NCBI GenBank assembly: GCA_023313575.1
Contig: JAJTTP010000001.1
Span: 248,001-312,000, forward strand
Reading direction: 5' to 3'
Origin: Eutypella sp. D-1
Lineage: Eukaryota > Ascomycota > Sordariomycetes > Xylariales > Diatrypaceae
DNA length: 64,000 nucleotides
Part shown: in pieces, positions 1 through 12,146 of the stretch
Layout: every line of letters starts with the position of its first letter
How positions within the stretch are numbered: position 1 is the stretch's first letter
Notes under the pieces: generated by a model
The model's database searches: none
What the model was told of the DNA's origin: nothing
Seen by the model: only the letters and a program-made list of their open reading frames with translations
Translations under genes and position numbers: made by a program

Positions 1-1617
1 TTCAGAGCAGCCTACGATGTGTGCCTCAGCGCGCTTCTGTGTAAGTCTTATCTCGCAATATCTCTCTCTCTTCCCAGGACGAACTTTTATCAAGTCAGAT
101 TCTGAGCCATATTCTAGTGCGCTGCCCTTGCTTCTATTTTCGGGGGCAGCAAGCTTGCCTACCCAGGAAGCCCTGAATACGACGCATCGCTGGCATCATA
201 CTACTCGGTTCAGCAAGAGACCATTCGTCCAGCGTGCGTCCTATCCATCCAGACCGCCAGCGATGTGTCAGATGCTGTTAAGATTTTGGCAAAAAATACC
301 CCTGATGGATTATGCGAATTTGCCATTAGATCTGGTGGGCATGCCAGTTGGGCAGGGGCCTCAAATAGTTCCGGTGGCATTACTCTGGATCTCCGCGGGC
401 TCAATAACATTGACCTTGACGAAGACGGGACGACATTGCGTGTCGGCCCTGGCGCGACGTGGGATGCAGTTTACCAGAAGCTCGATCCTCTAGGACGCAG
501 CGTGGCAGGCGGCCGTGTAGCTGGCGTGGGTGTGGGTGGTTTGACGCTTGGTGGCGGCATCTCTCACCTCTCACCCCAGCACGGTTGGACCTGTGACACT
601 GTGCGCAATTTCCAGGTTGTTTTGGCCGACGGATCGATAGTTGATGCAAATGCCAACGAGAACGCGGATCTATTCTTCGCGCTTCGTGGTGGGGGCAACA
701 ATTTTGGTGTGGTCACTCGCATTGATTTGGAGACGTTTGAGCAGGGCCTGCTTTGGAGTGCGTCCTTGATATGTGATGTCTCTGTCCTTGATACAAACAT
801 CAGGGAATTTTCTCGACTTAGTGCGGCAAGAGACTACGACGAATATGCTTCATTCCTTCTATCCTTTGCATATATTGGCTCTATGGGCGCGTCGATCATT
901 GCGAACACACTCCACTACACCAAGGCGGTGGAGAATCCACCTATCTACGAGCAGCTCATGAAACTCCCGACAATTCAGGCCTCCACAGGGCTTAAGAACA
1001 TGACGATCATATCCCTTGAGGGGGAGGCTATGGTACCAAAAGGTGTACGCTCTCTCTACCGTACCCATACCATCGTCTCATCCGAAGCCATGCTTCAAGC
1101 TGTATACATCGCTTGGAATGACGCCGTGCTAGCTATCAAGGATATTCAAGGCATCTCATGGGCCCTATCGTTTGACCCTCTTCCCCCAGCCTTCTACGCC
1201 CGCCATGCGGCCGGCAACGCACTCGGCCTAACCGGCCGGGATGGCTCTGCGTTAATTATAGCGCTGCTAGACGTCAGGTGGAGCGACGCAAATGATGACA
1301 AGCTTGTCAGTTCTACCGCCAAGAGGCTGTTAGATAATGTTAGTGTTCTGAGTCTCGCTGCTCTAATATTCCTACATCGCCATTACCATATCAATTTCGA
1401 CTAACTCTAGCTCGATGCATAGATCAAAAAGGAGGCAGAGGCTTTGGGTGCATACGACCCATTCATCTACTTGAACTACGCAGAACCAGACCAAAACCCG
1501 ATAGCGACCTACGGAGACCAAAATGTGCACCGGCTGAAGGCGGTCCAAAATCGCGTGGATCCTGGTGGATTGTTTACCAAGCAGGTGCCTGGTGGTCACA
1601 AACTTCCCAGTACATAA
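1..1617 (+). CDS. BBE-like FAD-linked oxidoreductase, 5' end outside the window
   Basis: Covalent-flavin oxidase of the FAD_binding_4/berberine-bridge family, which typically oxidises small secondary metabolites or sugars and is usually secreted in fungi. Three exons can be read: 1-40 (frame 2, ending at a Cys), 118-1338 and 1423-1617, with introns 41-117 (gtaagt...ctag) and 1339-1422 (gttagt...atag), both phase 0. The join at 40/118 creates the family's conserved CC pair. Next come a PGS-x-Y segment, the RSGGH motif whose His usually carries the flavin, and the glycine-rich GVGVGGLTLGGG loop. No Cys sits at the second (bicovalent) flavin position, so a single His link is inferred. The C-terminal BBE segment (NYAEPDQNP, then PGG) is present and the stop is at 1615. 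An ATG at 17 exists, but a signal peptide would be expected upstream of it, so the start is probably beyond base 1. No frame defect was seen. Confidence 0.85.
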
Positions 1618-1889
1618 TAGTTATGCTGCATGCAAAGTTACTGTTAAAAGCTAAGGCAATGATCGTTGTAGCATTATATAAATACTGGATGTATATCTGG
1701 GAATAGCTTCGTTGAAAAAAGGTTGTCGACGTATGTAGGTTTTGATTAGTCATGGTGGCTCCACATTTAAGGAGAGTCTTCAGCTATACAAAATAGGTGG
1801 GGTCGGGTGAGCCTCCTTTTAAATGCAGCCTAGCGCGCTACTCACATAGGCCATTGGTCCCTAAGGGGGCCTCTGTCCTAGAATTCTCC

Positions 1890-3094
1890 TTATCTCCCGT
1901 AGCTATTTTGTCTCCTTGACGAGGAATCCAGCTCCGATATCTGATTGTTCGGCAATTCATAAGGCTCATAAGGAGAAGAAGACGCACGACTAGGCCCAGT
2001 CCACCACCCTTTCCAGATGCTACCACTTCGCTGTTGTCGTCCAGCACCCTCTGTTGTAAAAGCCTGCGTCCTTTTCCTCTTTACCGCCTTCCAGATACAC
2101 CAACAGGCTATCACTACGGAACACAAAGTTCCCAGTGTTGATCCTACAGCAATGCCTGCAATTATGCCTCCGCTTAGTTCCTGAGGCGGTGTCACACGGG
2201 GGGGTATCCCCATATAGGATCGGCACTGCCAAGGACCTGTTGGCTGCCAAGAATGGAGACAAGAATGTATGGCGCCAACGGGCGCTAGAATGGATATAAC
2301 AGACTGGAGATATAACCACCTTCTTTGAGATACGTACTCCGTACGATTGTATATAAATACCAGACCTATCCTCTGGCCCTCTCCCAGATGGATAGAAGGG
2401 CATCGCACCCTTGAAGGACTCTAGTCAATTATTAGCTGAATCTGATATAATATATCCAAGCCTAACCCCTCCTTGTCACAGGCGGACTCGCAGAAGTAGT
2501 CGAGCTTGGTGTAATAAGCGGCATTGGAACAGAAGTGAAGGTGGCGGTGTTTGTTGTGCTTGTTGGTTTTTCAAATGCCGTAGAAGTATGTGACGTAGTT
2601 CGGGAGGAGGACGTTGTCGAAGAACTACTTGATGTGGAGATCGCGTCTACGATGTTGACATAGTGCGAAGTAAAGGAGGCATCCAAAGCATCGGCGCGAT
2701 ATACGGAGAAGTAGAACACGTTGATTTTATCCGAGTTGAGTCCTAGATATGAGACTGTCCATAGGTAGTTGGTTTCGTTGGTCGGCTCTTCAGGAGATTT
2801 CAAGAGATTAGAATTAACTTGTCAAGACTATCATCTGTGGGCATCCTTCTGCGTACCTGATATGATGTATTCACTGGCACTTTCATGATTACTTGGCGTC
2901 TGTACCAGCTTCAGCAGGGCATCAGTAAAGTTCATGTGCCATCTGATGTCCACAATGTCGCCGACATATAGAATTTCATCGTCCGAAAAGTCATTGGCTT
3001 CACCTGGCTCGCCAGGATAGTCAAAACCAGCATTATCGTCTGCCCACGCCAAATTGAGCAGCATAGCCAGAAATATACTACGATGAAAAATCAT
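1890..3094 (-). CDS. type I membrane protein with Ser/Thr-rich stalk, function unknown
   Basis: Predicted surface membrane protein of a common filamentous-fungal architecture. Exon 1 (3094-2857) starts with a signal peptide (residues 1-18, ending near WADD) and a beta-type ectodomain with the pattern YVGDIVDIRW. Exon 2 (2817-2480) continues it (YLWTV ... SHYVNI) and ends in a Ser/Thr-rich stalk of roughly 50 residues. Exon 3 (about 2180-1890) carries a single transmembrane helix (GGIIAGIAVGSTLGTLCSVV and on), then a basic KRKR stop-transfer and a short cytosolic tail. The first intron is only 39 bp (2856-2818). The second is long (about 299 bp) and its edges are uncertain; my model gives 288 aa in frame. 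The family's role is not established. Mid2/Wsc-like sensing is a possibility from architecture only. The gene is convergent with the FAD oxidase, with 272 bp between the stops. Confidence 0.6.
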
Positions 3095-3690
3095 CGTCCT
3101 ATGTATCAGCGTAGCTGATAAAGATATGGGAAGAACTGGGGATATTACAAAGAAAACATAGGTTAGTCGACAAGCGAGCCTTAATAAACTGTAATGAGCA
3201 GTAAGGCTCTGGGCTTAAAACAATGGGAAAGGGAATAGAGCAATGTGATTTGGGGGCTCGTTGGACGGCTCGTTAATAACGCCACAGAGAAGAAATCTTT
3301 TTGCAGTTCTAGTACCCCCAAATGGGTGGCTTGGACTGCAGGAGATCTGCATGACTGGACCTACAAGGTGAAAAGGCAGGCCATAAGAGGCGTACCGTAA
3401 AGTATCATTCGTAGAAAGCATTGCAGAATAGGAGATCAAGTACGCTTGCCTCTTTATATATCCATATCATTTCGTAATATGACTGGGCCACTCCATCCTC
3501 CACTATGTCCCTCAGAAGTGCCTTAACTCCCACTTTACAACTGCTCCCATAAGTGCGTAGTCCTTGAAGCATCTTTTCTACCAGACTATCGGTTCACCAT
3601 GTCACGTTTCTAGGCGATTTATGAGAGCTCTCTAGATAGAGAAAAGGAAAGAATATCTAACGGCCTGTCAGGGATTTGGGGGCTAAGCAA
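3095..3690. other. intergenic, no gene recognised
   Basis: This is the upstream region of the type I membrane protein gene. A 74-codon minus-strand ORF at 3215-3439 has no recognisable domain and no flanking exons, so it is not called. Confidence 0.5.
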
Positions 3691-3698
3691 GCATGTGG
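3691..3698. repeat. left target-site duplication of the MITE
   Basis: GCATGTGG lies directly before the left inverted repeat and matches 3952-3959 exactly. Confidence 0.85.
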
Positions 3699-3951
3699 TA
3701 AGGCTAGGGAATACCCACCCATCGATTTTTACCCACCGACCCAAGGGTACCCAGGCGTAATTTCTTTTACCCACCGGGTACCCGTGGGTATCTTGGCATT
3801 TAATTATTTACCCAATGGGTACCCATGGGTATGTTAAATAACCCACCGGGTACCAATGGGTAAAATCTTTAGATGATGGGTACCCGCTAGCTACCCATTA
3901 AAAACGCCGGGTAATGATGGGTTACCCACGGGTACCCGTTCCCTAGCCTTA
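3699..3951. mobile_element. hAT-like MITE (253 bp) with 13-bp TIRs and 8-bp target duplication
   Basis: A non-autonomous DNA transposon. Its ends are a perfect 13-bp inverted repeat: TAAGGCTAGGGAA at 3699-3711 and the complement at 3939-3951. Both sides are flanked by the same 8 bases, GCATGTGG (3691-3698 and 3952-3959). An 8-bp target duplication and a TIR starting TAAGG (fits YARNG) are hallmarks of the hAT superfamily. The interior has no ORF. It is filled with the near-palindrome GGGTACC(C), at about 3745, 3776, 3817, 3848, 3878 and 3930, often spaced about 30 bp apart. Such subterminal repeats are known transposase-binding sites in hAT elements; that role here is inferred. The perfect ends and duplication suggest a recent insertion. 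Confidence 0.85.
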
Positions 3952-3959
3952 GCATGTGG
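3952..3959. repeat. right target-site duplication of the MITE
   Basis: GCATGTGG lies directly after the right inverted repeat and matches 3691-3698 exactly. Confidence 0.85.
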
Positions 3960-5701
3960 CGTTACGTGGTGGCAAAGAGCTCGCTACGGGGTAGCAGATA
4001 TATGGGGTCAACCCGACTCTGCCATCTTTTCTACCCTTTCTGTTCTTTAGATTCCAAACTAGCCTCTAATATACCGTCTCTCACTCTGATTCCCCCACTA
4101 AAAACTGGCACTACCCAACTATTTGGCCTTAAGCCTTATATAAAATACTAGAGGCCCGCTTCGTGCGCCAGCACAAAGGTGTAAAGGCAAGAGCTAAGGT
4201 GCCATAGTGGCTGTGATAGCTGCGGTGGCTGCCTATCGCGACCTATTATGGCGTATCACAGCCTATCCCATAGATCCTATAAAGCCCTGACAGCCCGAAA
4301 AAGAAATGAAAGGAGCGGGCGTGCGGGCGGCAAATAAAGGGCGTGAGGGAGAGCCCATCTATTTCCTGCATGCATTCTACGTAGCCGAACGAGGGCTATT
4401 GTGCTACTGGTAGAGGTATCCTCGCATATAAAAGGGATATAGAATACCAAGTCGTAATCTTAACATCTTGGTGGGCACTATACGGGTAGCCACAGGCAGC
4501 TACTGCCACGGCGGTTCTGTTTTAGTTTTGTACATACCGGTATGTAGCCCCACCACAGCGACCGGCCTTTGTATTTTGGTTCTGTTTTAGGCGGCGATAA
4601 TCGCTGGCATTTTCATTCATTTTTGGGCAATATTTAGTCGTTACATCGTCTATTATATAATCATAATTTCTTCCAATTTTTATTATGCCGTTATTTATGT
4701 TCTATTTATTATTGATAACTGTATGTTTTAAAGGTTAAAGGTGAAAAAGCGGGATATGCACATCTTTGCATGATCTGTTACTTTAGTAACGATAACTTAA
4801 TAACACTCCCGGGGAGCAAAGGGGGTCGTTCACAGTCACGAGGTTGCTATCAGCCACTGCCCTGGCGGCCTGGGCTGTCTAGATACAATCCAGATTGCAG
4901 AGAAGTGGATTTAATGGAAGGCAAATGGAGATTGAGCTGAAGTGGTGCGCGCCGTGTGCCATGCTTTGCCTGTCACCTCGTTCTCAAGATAGCGGCCTAT
5001 CTATTTATACATGAAGCCATTGGCGACCTCCCGGTCCTAGGCTCCTAGCCATGTATCTGGTCTATGCATCGTGATCTTTCCCTGAGCTCCGATTCATTAA
5101 TTACCGCATTGAAGATCCTGCATAGAAACGATCACAAGTCGGTACCTAGGTAGGCTGACAGCCTACCGAGTCAGCCGTAGTGGCAGCCATATGAGCTTAG
5201 ATGAACGACCGGTTTGTTAGGCTGGAGGCTTTCGGGCCTTACTGTAAAAGTTGACCATAACAACAGCCCACTAGTTACTGCGTTACAACAAAAGGCATAA
5301 CATTGCAGCTTCACATAGAGCATAATACAACAGTGGGAATTTGCTACTTAAACTCGGCCGTCGAATTGAGTAGACCATAAAAAGTCGCAGCGCAATTGCG
5401 AAGAGGGGGGATGCGAATTTCTAAATATAGAAATGCATCTTGTCTTTCATCACTAGTCGCGACCGTGCAGGGATGCTGAGCTCAGCAATGGAGGCCACCT
5501 TAAGTTTTATCAGGTTAACCCCTGACGTCAATGTGCACATTATATCTAAAGAGGAAGTTGATGTTGGAAAGCTTCTTATCACACCCTGCAAGGCGGCAGT
5601 TACCTTGAGCTGCTGAAACTAGTATATAATGAGGGCTCCTCGCTTCAACCTGTCCATTTCAAAGGCATCGGCATTGGAAACTCCCATCCCCAAAAGCCAC
5701 G
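3960..5701. other. intergenic, AT-rich stretch without genes
   Basis: I see no coding region here. The part around 4570-4800 is strongly AT-rich and stop-dense in all frames. A short palindromic run of TAGGTAGGCT/AGCCTACC lies at 5148-5168. The last few hundred bases are the upstream region of the GH5 gene, with a TATATAA stretch near 5622. Confidence 0.5.
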
Positions 5702-7072
5702 ATGCGGTATTCTATCCTTGCCTCCGCTCTCCTCGCGCCTGCCGTCCATGCGTGGCTTCCCCAGGACCGCGACCTCGCAGCATTCAACCAGACGAACCGA
5801 TTTGTAGAACTCGGCAAGCGATTCGAGCCCTCCTTGCCCAATGGCGACACCAAGATCCGTGGTGTGAACTTCGGAGGTAGGTCGTTAGACTGAGATCGGA
5901 ACTCGAATTCCTTTCAGAGGAGATGTGTCTGCTTTTTCTGACACGCCAATCTAGGATGGCTCGTCTGCGAGAAATGGCTGCAGGAAAGCGAGTGGGCCTC
6001 GATGGGCTGCGGGGACTCGCCATCAGAGTTCGACTGCATGGCCGACCACTACTCGGGTGACAAGCGTGAGGACGGCAACAAAGCCTTCGAGCAGCACTGG
6101 AAGACCTGGATCGACCCCGACACTGTGCAGTCAGTGTATGATGTGGGTCTGAATACGATCCGCATCCCCATTGGATACTGGTCTCACGTCGACATCGTAG
6201 ACCAAGCCAGCGAGCCCTTCGCTGACGGTGACCGCATGTTGCCGTACCTTGACGCCGTCGTCCAGAAAGCCACCGACCTTGGCATGTACGTCATCATCGA
6301 TCTGCATGGTGCTCCCGGCGGCCAGCAACAGGACGTTTTTACGGGACAGAACCCCAATCCAGCAGGGTTCTTCAACGACTACAACTTCGGTCGCGCCCAG
6401 CAGTGGCTCGCGTGGATGACGGAGCGGATCCACAGTAACCCGGGCTACGCTTCAGTGGGTATGATTGAGGTGCTCAACGAGCCCGTCTCGAAGCACGACG
6501 ACAACGGGAATCGGTACCCAGCGCCGGGCGAGGACCCGGGCCTGATCCAGTCGTACTACCCGGGGGCGTTAAAAGCGGTGCGGGACACGGAGGCGGAGTT
6601 GCAGGTGCCGGACGACAAGAAGCTGCACGTACAGTTCATGTCTGCGAAGTGGGACTCGGGGGACCCGCGGGCGACATCTGCCGTGGCGAACGACGCGATG
6701 GCCGCCTTCGACGACCACAACTACGTCGGGTTCGCGCTGTCCGGCGGCGACCGCGGCGACCAGGCGAAGCTCATGGGCAGCGCGTGCCACGATAACCGCG
6801 TGGTCGACGGCCAGGACTTCGCCATCACGGGGGAGTGGAGCATGACGTCCGACGTCGCCTGGGAGGACGGCGACTTCTTCAAGAAGTTCTTCACCGCCCA
6901 GCAGCAGCTCTATGAGAAGCCCGGCATGAGCGGTTGGGTCTACTGGACCTGGAAGACGGAGCTCAACGACCCCAGGTGGACCTATTCTTATGCGACATAC
7001 CTCAACTACGTCCCGACGGATGCAGTGGGGTTGGAGAATAATGTCTATCAAGATGTATGTGCTGGGTTTTAA
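5702..7072 (+). CDS. secreted GH5 beta-glucanase, endo-1,6-beta-glucosidase (ExgB-like)
   Basis: Secreted glycoside hydrolase of family 5. The best fit is the fungal endo-beta-1,6-glucanase (ExgB) group, which cleaves cell-wall beta-1,6-glucan; an exo-beta-1,3-glucanase is the main alternative. Two exons, 5702-5876 and 5955-7072, flank one intron (gtaggt...ctag, phase 1) and encode 430 aa. There is a signal peptide at residues 1-17. The intron interrupts the conserved VNFGG/W motif; downstream come the ASMGC and SEFDC pair typical of the 1,6-glucanase group and the IDLHGAPG strand. The acid/base Glu is about E234 (VLNEP) and the nucleophile about E352 (ITGEWS). All catalytic elements are present. 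Coding GC is visibly higher than in the flanking DNA. Confidence 0.9.
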
Positions 7073-7595
7073 GAGAGAGAGAAATGCTTAATAACTCGTT
7101 CATACAAGACTTGAGGTGAAATCTCTGTCTCCGTCTTTGTTATAGTGGATATGAATTGTTTAACAACTGAGAAAACTTAGAACCATAATTTTGTTATTGC
7201 TAGGTATATCGTTTCGATGAAAATTAAATAAGCGAGAGCCTTGATGCCATGCTGTAGGCGATCTGGATGGTCGTTATATATGCAGGAGTGCGACATAAAC
7301 CTGAATAGCTATTAAGTACGGAACCGAACGACCAAAATTGCCCCTTATAAAGCGATTACTCTATACTAAAGACGACTATGCAGACTCTTCCATATTAAAC
7401 CCTCTTTTCATCATTTACTAGAGAAACGAGAGTGACAGCAGCAGTAATAGGGTGCCTTGTGAGCTACACTGAAACCCAAGGAGTAGAAAAGGCCGGAGTC
7501 GGGGAACGGGTTAACCCTATATATCTGCAATACTGTAACGCGTTTCTAGCTACCGCGAAGCCTTGCACGTTTATTCCAGCCCTAGCTCCTGACAC
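7073..7595. other. convergent intergenic region
   Basis: This is the shared 3' region between the GH5 gene and the NLR-like gene. I see no gene in it. Confidence 0.5.
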
Positions 7596-10500
7596 CTACC
7601 TCCAGAAAATTGGGATCAGTTCATCGTAATCATTTTCAGTATCGCACTTCGTGGCATTGGGTTTCACTCTCCTCACCGCGTTCTCCGCCTCCTCGCGAAA
7701 CCCGATGGCCTCAGCCTGACTGTCATCCATAGTGTCCTGTAGCAGAGCCTCAGAAAGCTTGAACATGTTCCGTGCATGTTCGACTGCCCTGTCAACCATA
7801 TGAATCTTCGTGACTTCCATCGAGTCGCGGAAGTGCTTACTGCATTATTAGGTGATTAGACATCATCTATTTGAGCGGTACCTGTAGTTGGGCAAATCTA
7901 GAACAACATATGAAAGGCTTTATTACTTACATTGCAGCTTCAACTTTTCCCTGATCGAGACAGCACACCCCAATTTTGTAGAGACAGCCCGCATAAAAGG
8001 GGTGGGCTCTCGTTTGATCACCCTTAAGCCAGGCATTCTGCGCCTCGATGTAATGGCCCTCCGCAGCTTCAAGGTGGCGTTGTCTACGGTCCATTGTTGC
8101 TCGGGCAAACAAGGCGCTACACACATAGGTCGTTATTTGTTAGTGATACTGTATCCAAGTTCTGTGATAAGAAATTAAAGCCATACTATCCTAGCATTGC
8201 CCAATTGAGTGGCTTTTCGATCATTAAACGTGTGATTGAGATATCGAACATGGCATTGGCTTTGTCGTACTTCCCGAGATATACGAGACAGCGAGCGTGG
8301 TTCATGATGTGTCGAGCGGGTCGATCACCATCATCTTCTCCGTTCTCAACACAAGCTTCCCAAAGGTATTTCGACTTCTCATACCACTTCTCCGATTCTT
8401 CGTGAAGATTGGCAGTATTATGACAATAGGCGATATTATTTGCGGAGAAACACAACTTCTTCTTCTTGCAAGGCTCCTCTTCCAGCCAAATTTGGTAACA
8501 CTGCAAGTTAAGCTCAATTGACTTTAGTGGATCCCCGAGGCTCTCAGCTGCTTGTGCTTGGTGACTTAAGGTCGAAGCTTTCAGGTCCAACTTCCTCGGC
8601 CCGTCTGGAAGCCTATTTAACGCTTGCAGATTAACTTCACAGAGACTCCGTAATTCAGTAAGAGCGTTCGTCTCTGAGAGAAACCTAACCGTTTACAGTC
8701 AGTAATTCAGTTAATGACAACACGAGAATACTAACCGTTGACAGAATTGGAGCAAGGTGCAAAACATCAGAGAAGGTTGAAACAGCTTGGAGATTTTGGT
8801 CTCTTCAACGTAGCAATCCTTGAGATTCAGTACATGTTGAAGGTACCGATTACAGAGATTCCATCGATCGTATAGCTGACCCTGTGACAAGTCACTCGGA
8901 AAAACATTGCTAATGAGATGAACGGCATTGTTGAAGCACCGCTGACGATCCTGGATGCCTAGGAATTGCTTCAATTGAGTTTGAACCATTCTGTGGATCG
9001 TGAGATTCCCTCTGTCCCGTTCCTTCTTCACAAGTGCCTTCTTGATTAATTTGCTAAGAGCTGCAGAAAAGCTTTGATGGCTCCGTGTCAGGAAAATGTG
9101 CCATGAGGACGAATGCTTTGAGGCTCACCTGAATTCATCCAAACAGAACTCCATCTCCTTCGGAAATGCTTTGTCTTCACGAGATTCAAAAAGGTCCTGC
9201 GTGATGAGGTCTGGCATGAGGTATGATAGAACACCAATCAATCGCAGGCTGTCTTTATCGAGGGACCGGAATGAAAAGTCCCACAATGCAGACAAAGTAT
9301 CGGTGGCGTGAGCCCGACGGGGGTTCTTGAGATACATCTTCATGAATTCTTCAATGGATAATTCACCCTCATAGATCAACCCAGCCATATGTGATAGCGC
9401 CAGAGCATGTCCGCTTAGCCGCTCAGATAGAGCATAAGCAGAGGTTCCCTCTGCTTCTAAGTCGCGGCCGATGTTTTCCTTCAAAAGAAAAAACAGAAAC
9501 TCAGAACCTGTTCGCGCATTCCAAGAGGTAATTTCAACTCCATGAGATGCGGGCTCAAATGCAAGCGAGTGATTCCGTGTCGTTATAATGGCTCTTCCGT
9601 GACTCGAGACTGGCCAGTAGGGCATTAAAGTGACGGCACTGTCTGCGTTGTCGTAAACGATGAGCCACCGAGAATCTATGAAATATTGTCAGGTAAATCT
9701 TCACTTAAATCTCGCCAAGGCTTAATATTTGATCCTACCTGTCGATCTAAACCAGTCCTGCACAAGAACGAGGTTTTCATCGTGATTTTGTGCTTTCGCT
9801 CCTGGCAGCCTAAGTCTGAGTGCAATTTCAGTGAAACTATGTTTTAGTGAAATTGGCTTCTCCCCATGAGCCCATAGAATAGTGTCATAAGCGTGTTCTT
9901 CGTGCTTGGACTCAATGTAGTTTGATGCGATAGTGCTTTTTCCAACCCCGCCCATACCATGCAAGGCGACAGATCTGAATGTTTTGACGATCGTTGGAGC
10001 TAAGAGCTCATCAAGCCTCTTGTAAATATCTACACGGTTGAACATCCGAGTTGATCGGAATTCAGGCAGCATGAGGCATCCTGTCTTAGGAGGGGGTTGT
10101 CTATCCTCTACCGTCTTTGCTAAAGGTTGAATCTGAGAGGATCGACTCTGGATAAGCCTCTTGATCCTCCTGAGGGCTTCCTTGAGATCTTGAACGGTTG
10201 ATATATACCGTCTTTCTACAAGCTGGATGGAGCTGCTGCCACCTTACAACAAATGTGAGCGGAGCGAAGGCATGGGATGTTGGGAACGTACCATACTGCA
10301 TCTCTCCAGGATCGTGAATGCACCTGATAGCGGAAACGTAGAAATCGAGGTACAACAATTGCATATCAAAGCATGCTTCCTTGGTCAGGTTTCCCACTTC
10401 AGACATTGCACTGCAGAAACCATTAAAGGCTTCAGCTTGGTTCACAAGGTGCTTTATCATCCGGGGTATCTCTGATAGCATATGTAGATCTTCGGACTCT

Positions 10501-10911
10501 ATGACCACCTTTAGTCATGTTAGTCAATAACTCATCATCTTGGTCTGCAGTAACTCCGAGAAGACTAGTAGGCCTACCTGTAAGAGACATCCTAGTGCTC
10601 CCCAGAGAAAGCTAGGGTCTAAGAATGTAGCCAGATTCTTGGAGAAGAAGTTCGTGAACACATTTAGATGCTCCATAGATGGGCGAATGAGCAAGATGGA
10701 CTGGGGTGCATCATTGAAAACGTTAGCTTGAATACTGTCCCAGGACTTATATTTGTCGATCGTTTCTAGGTCATCATTGTCCAATGATCTACTGTGCTTC
10801 TCGATATCCGCGTTCCATTGAGTTTTGAAGAATGTGTCCCTATGTGAGAATAGTCAGTACTTCTCGAGTTATAACTACAGGGGGGCAACCATACAATGCT
10901 GCAGACTCCAT
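7596..10911 (-). CDS. NLR-like STAND protein: N-terminal helical domain, NB-ARC, TPR repeats
   Basis: A fungal NOD-like receptor type signal-transduction ATPase, 927 aa in nine exons: 10911-10895, 10839-10578, 10508-10292, 10215-9739, 9675-9129, 9071-8736, 8684-8187, 8116-7931, 7839-7596. Introns are 51-91 bp and all joins keep frame. Residues 1 to about 210 resemble the DUF7708-type domain often placed before NB-ARC in fungi (signature around LDPSFLWGALGCLLQ). The NB-ARC part has a P-loop GMGGVGKST (about 252-260) and a Walker B-like RWLIVYDNAD (about 327-336). A winged-helix-like stretch follows, then from about residue 619 helical TPR-type repeats (LGDPLKSIELNLQCY; YLGKYDKANAMF) to the C terminus. 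Family members act in self/non-self recognition and incompatibility; the ligand and effector output here are unknown. The first exon has only 17 coding bases. Confidence 0.85.
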
Positions 10912-12146
10912 ATCTCTAAAGCTCTATAAAATCTGTTGATGCTTGAATAAGCCGCGTAGATGAAGCCTGGGGGGTTTACCCTGTCACAATTATGCCGCGA
11001 TAAGATTGGTGCTTACTAGCTGTCAAGGTTTTAAGTGAATGCGTAAACCAACATGAAACATTTAGGAAAAGACGCAACTTCGAGTAGTGGTATTGCGCTA
11101 GGAATGTTGGGTTATTGCACAGCGGCCTTAGGACAAGCTGATGACGTGTGATTGTCTCCTAGCTCAATACTTTTGCTTCTTCCCGACTTGAGGTTACAGG
11201 CCGATGTTAGAGGGTCAACCGGTGTGCAAAATGTGGCTTGGTGGCTTACCTGGGTAGTACTCGGTGCGCATGCTACCCCAATCGGATTATAAAGCCAATC
11301 AATACATCAATTACTCAAGCTGCTCCACAGATATTCGGTGAATTTGCCAATAGATATGTAGTGTGGTCGCAACCGCAACACGATACGCATGTGAGAGGTC
11401 TCACCTCGGGTACGCATTCCGCAGCCACCGACACAAATAATCTAATTACAGCCAATATATGAGGCAACTAGCCTTTCGTCAATCGAGGGCTTGCCTTTGA
11501 TCAACACTACTTCCCAAGTACTTCTATTTTACCTCCAGCGATCTAGGCACACCATACGATAATCAATTATCTGCATATTGCCGGGTATTGGAACGCGGGT
11601 ACAACAACCGCTCGGCGCACACAATCGGTAAAATCACGAATGACGTGCATGCGTTGACCAAGCAAACAACTACCGTACTCCAAATGACGTTATATTGGGA
11701 AACACAATATCGTCATTGAGATACACTCGGCTGACGTCTGACCGATTATCAATCACTCACATAATGAAAACGACATACGTTCTGTCACGAGATTATCAGC
11801 AGAGTAAATCGCCACTAGATGCACTAATATGCACAAGGAAATTCCGTTGTGGGCTACAAACGTTATATTTGGTGGTATTGATCTACAATCCAACAAATTT
11901 ATAGGAAAGGCAGGACATGTACCCCACATGCCTAATCCGGCAGTTCGATAGGCACTTAGAGCACTTGTCCACACTACCTAAGTCCTAGCAACAGCCCGCT
12001 TGTAAGTGATATTTGGTAAGCTCTTACGTGTGCAGGCGTGAGAGGACAATTCCAACCGTATAAACTTGCTGCGGTTGGCGCACTGACTGCTTGGGTGCCC
12101 TTACAATAAGCATAGGCACTAACGTGGTGCCATAGTAAATCACGAT
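10912..12146. other. intergenic between NLR and DPP III genes
   Basis: Divergent promoter region of two genes. No ORF here shows domain-like sequence. The small ORFs at 11238-11462 and 11695-11904 are unsupported. Confidence 0.5.

Noticed and set aside
1..1617. FAD oxidase as a member of the polyketide cluster
   Set aside because: It lies over 25 kb from the nearest cluster gene with unrelated genes between.
3215..3439. 74-codon minus ORF near the MITE
   Set aside because: No domain, no neighbouring exons, chance length in AT-rich DNA.
6569..7051. 160-codon minus ORF opposite the GH5 gene
   Set aside because: Its Val/Arg-rich composition is the mirror of GH5 codons; no domain.
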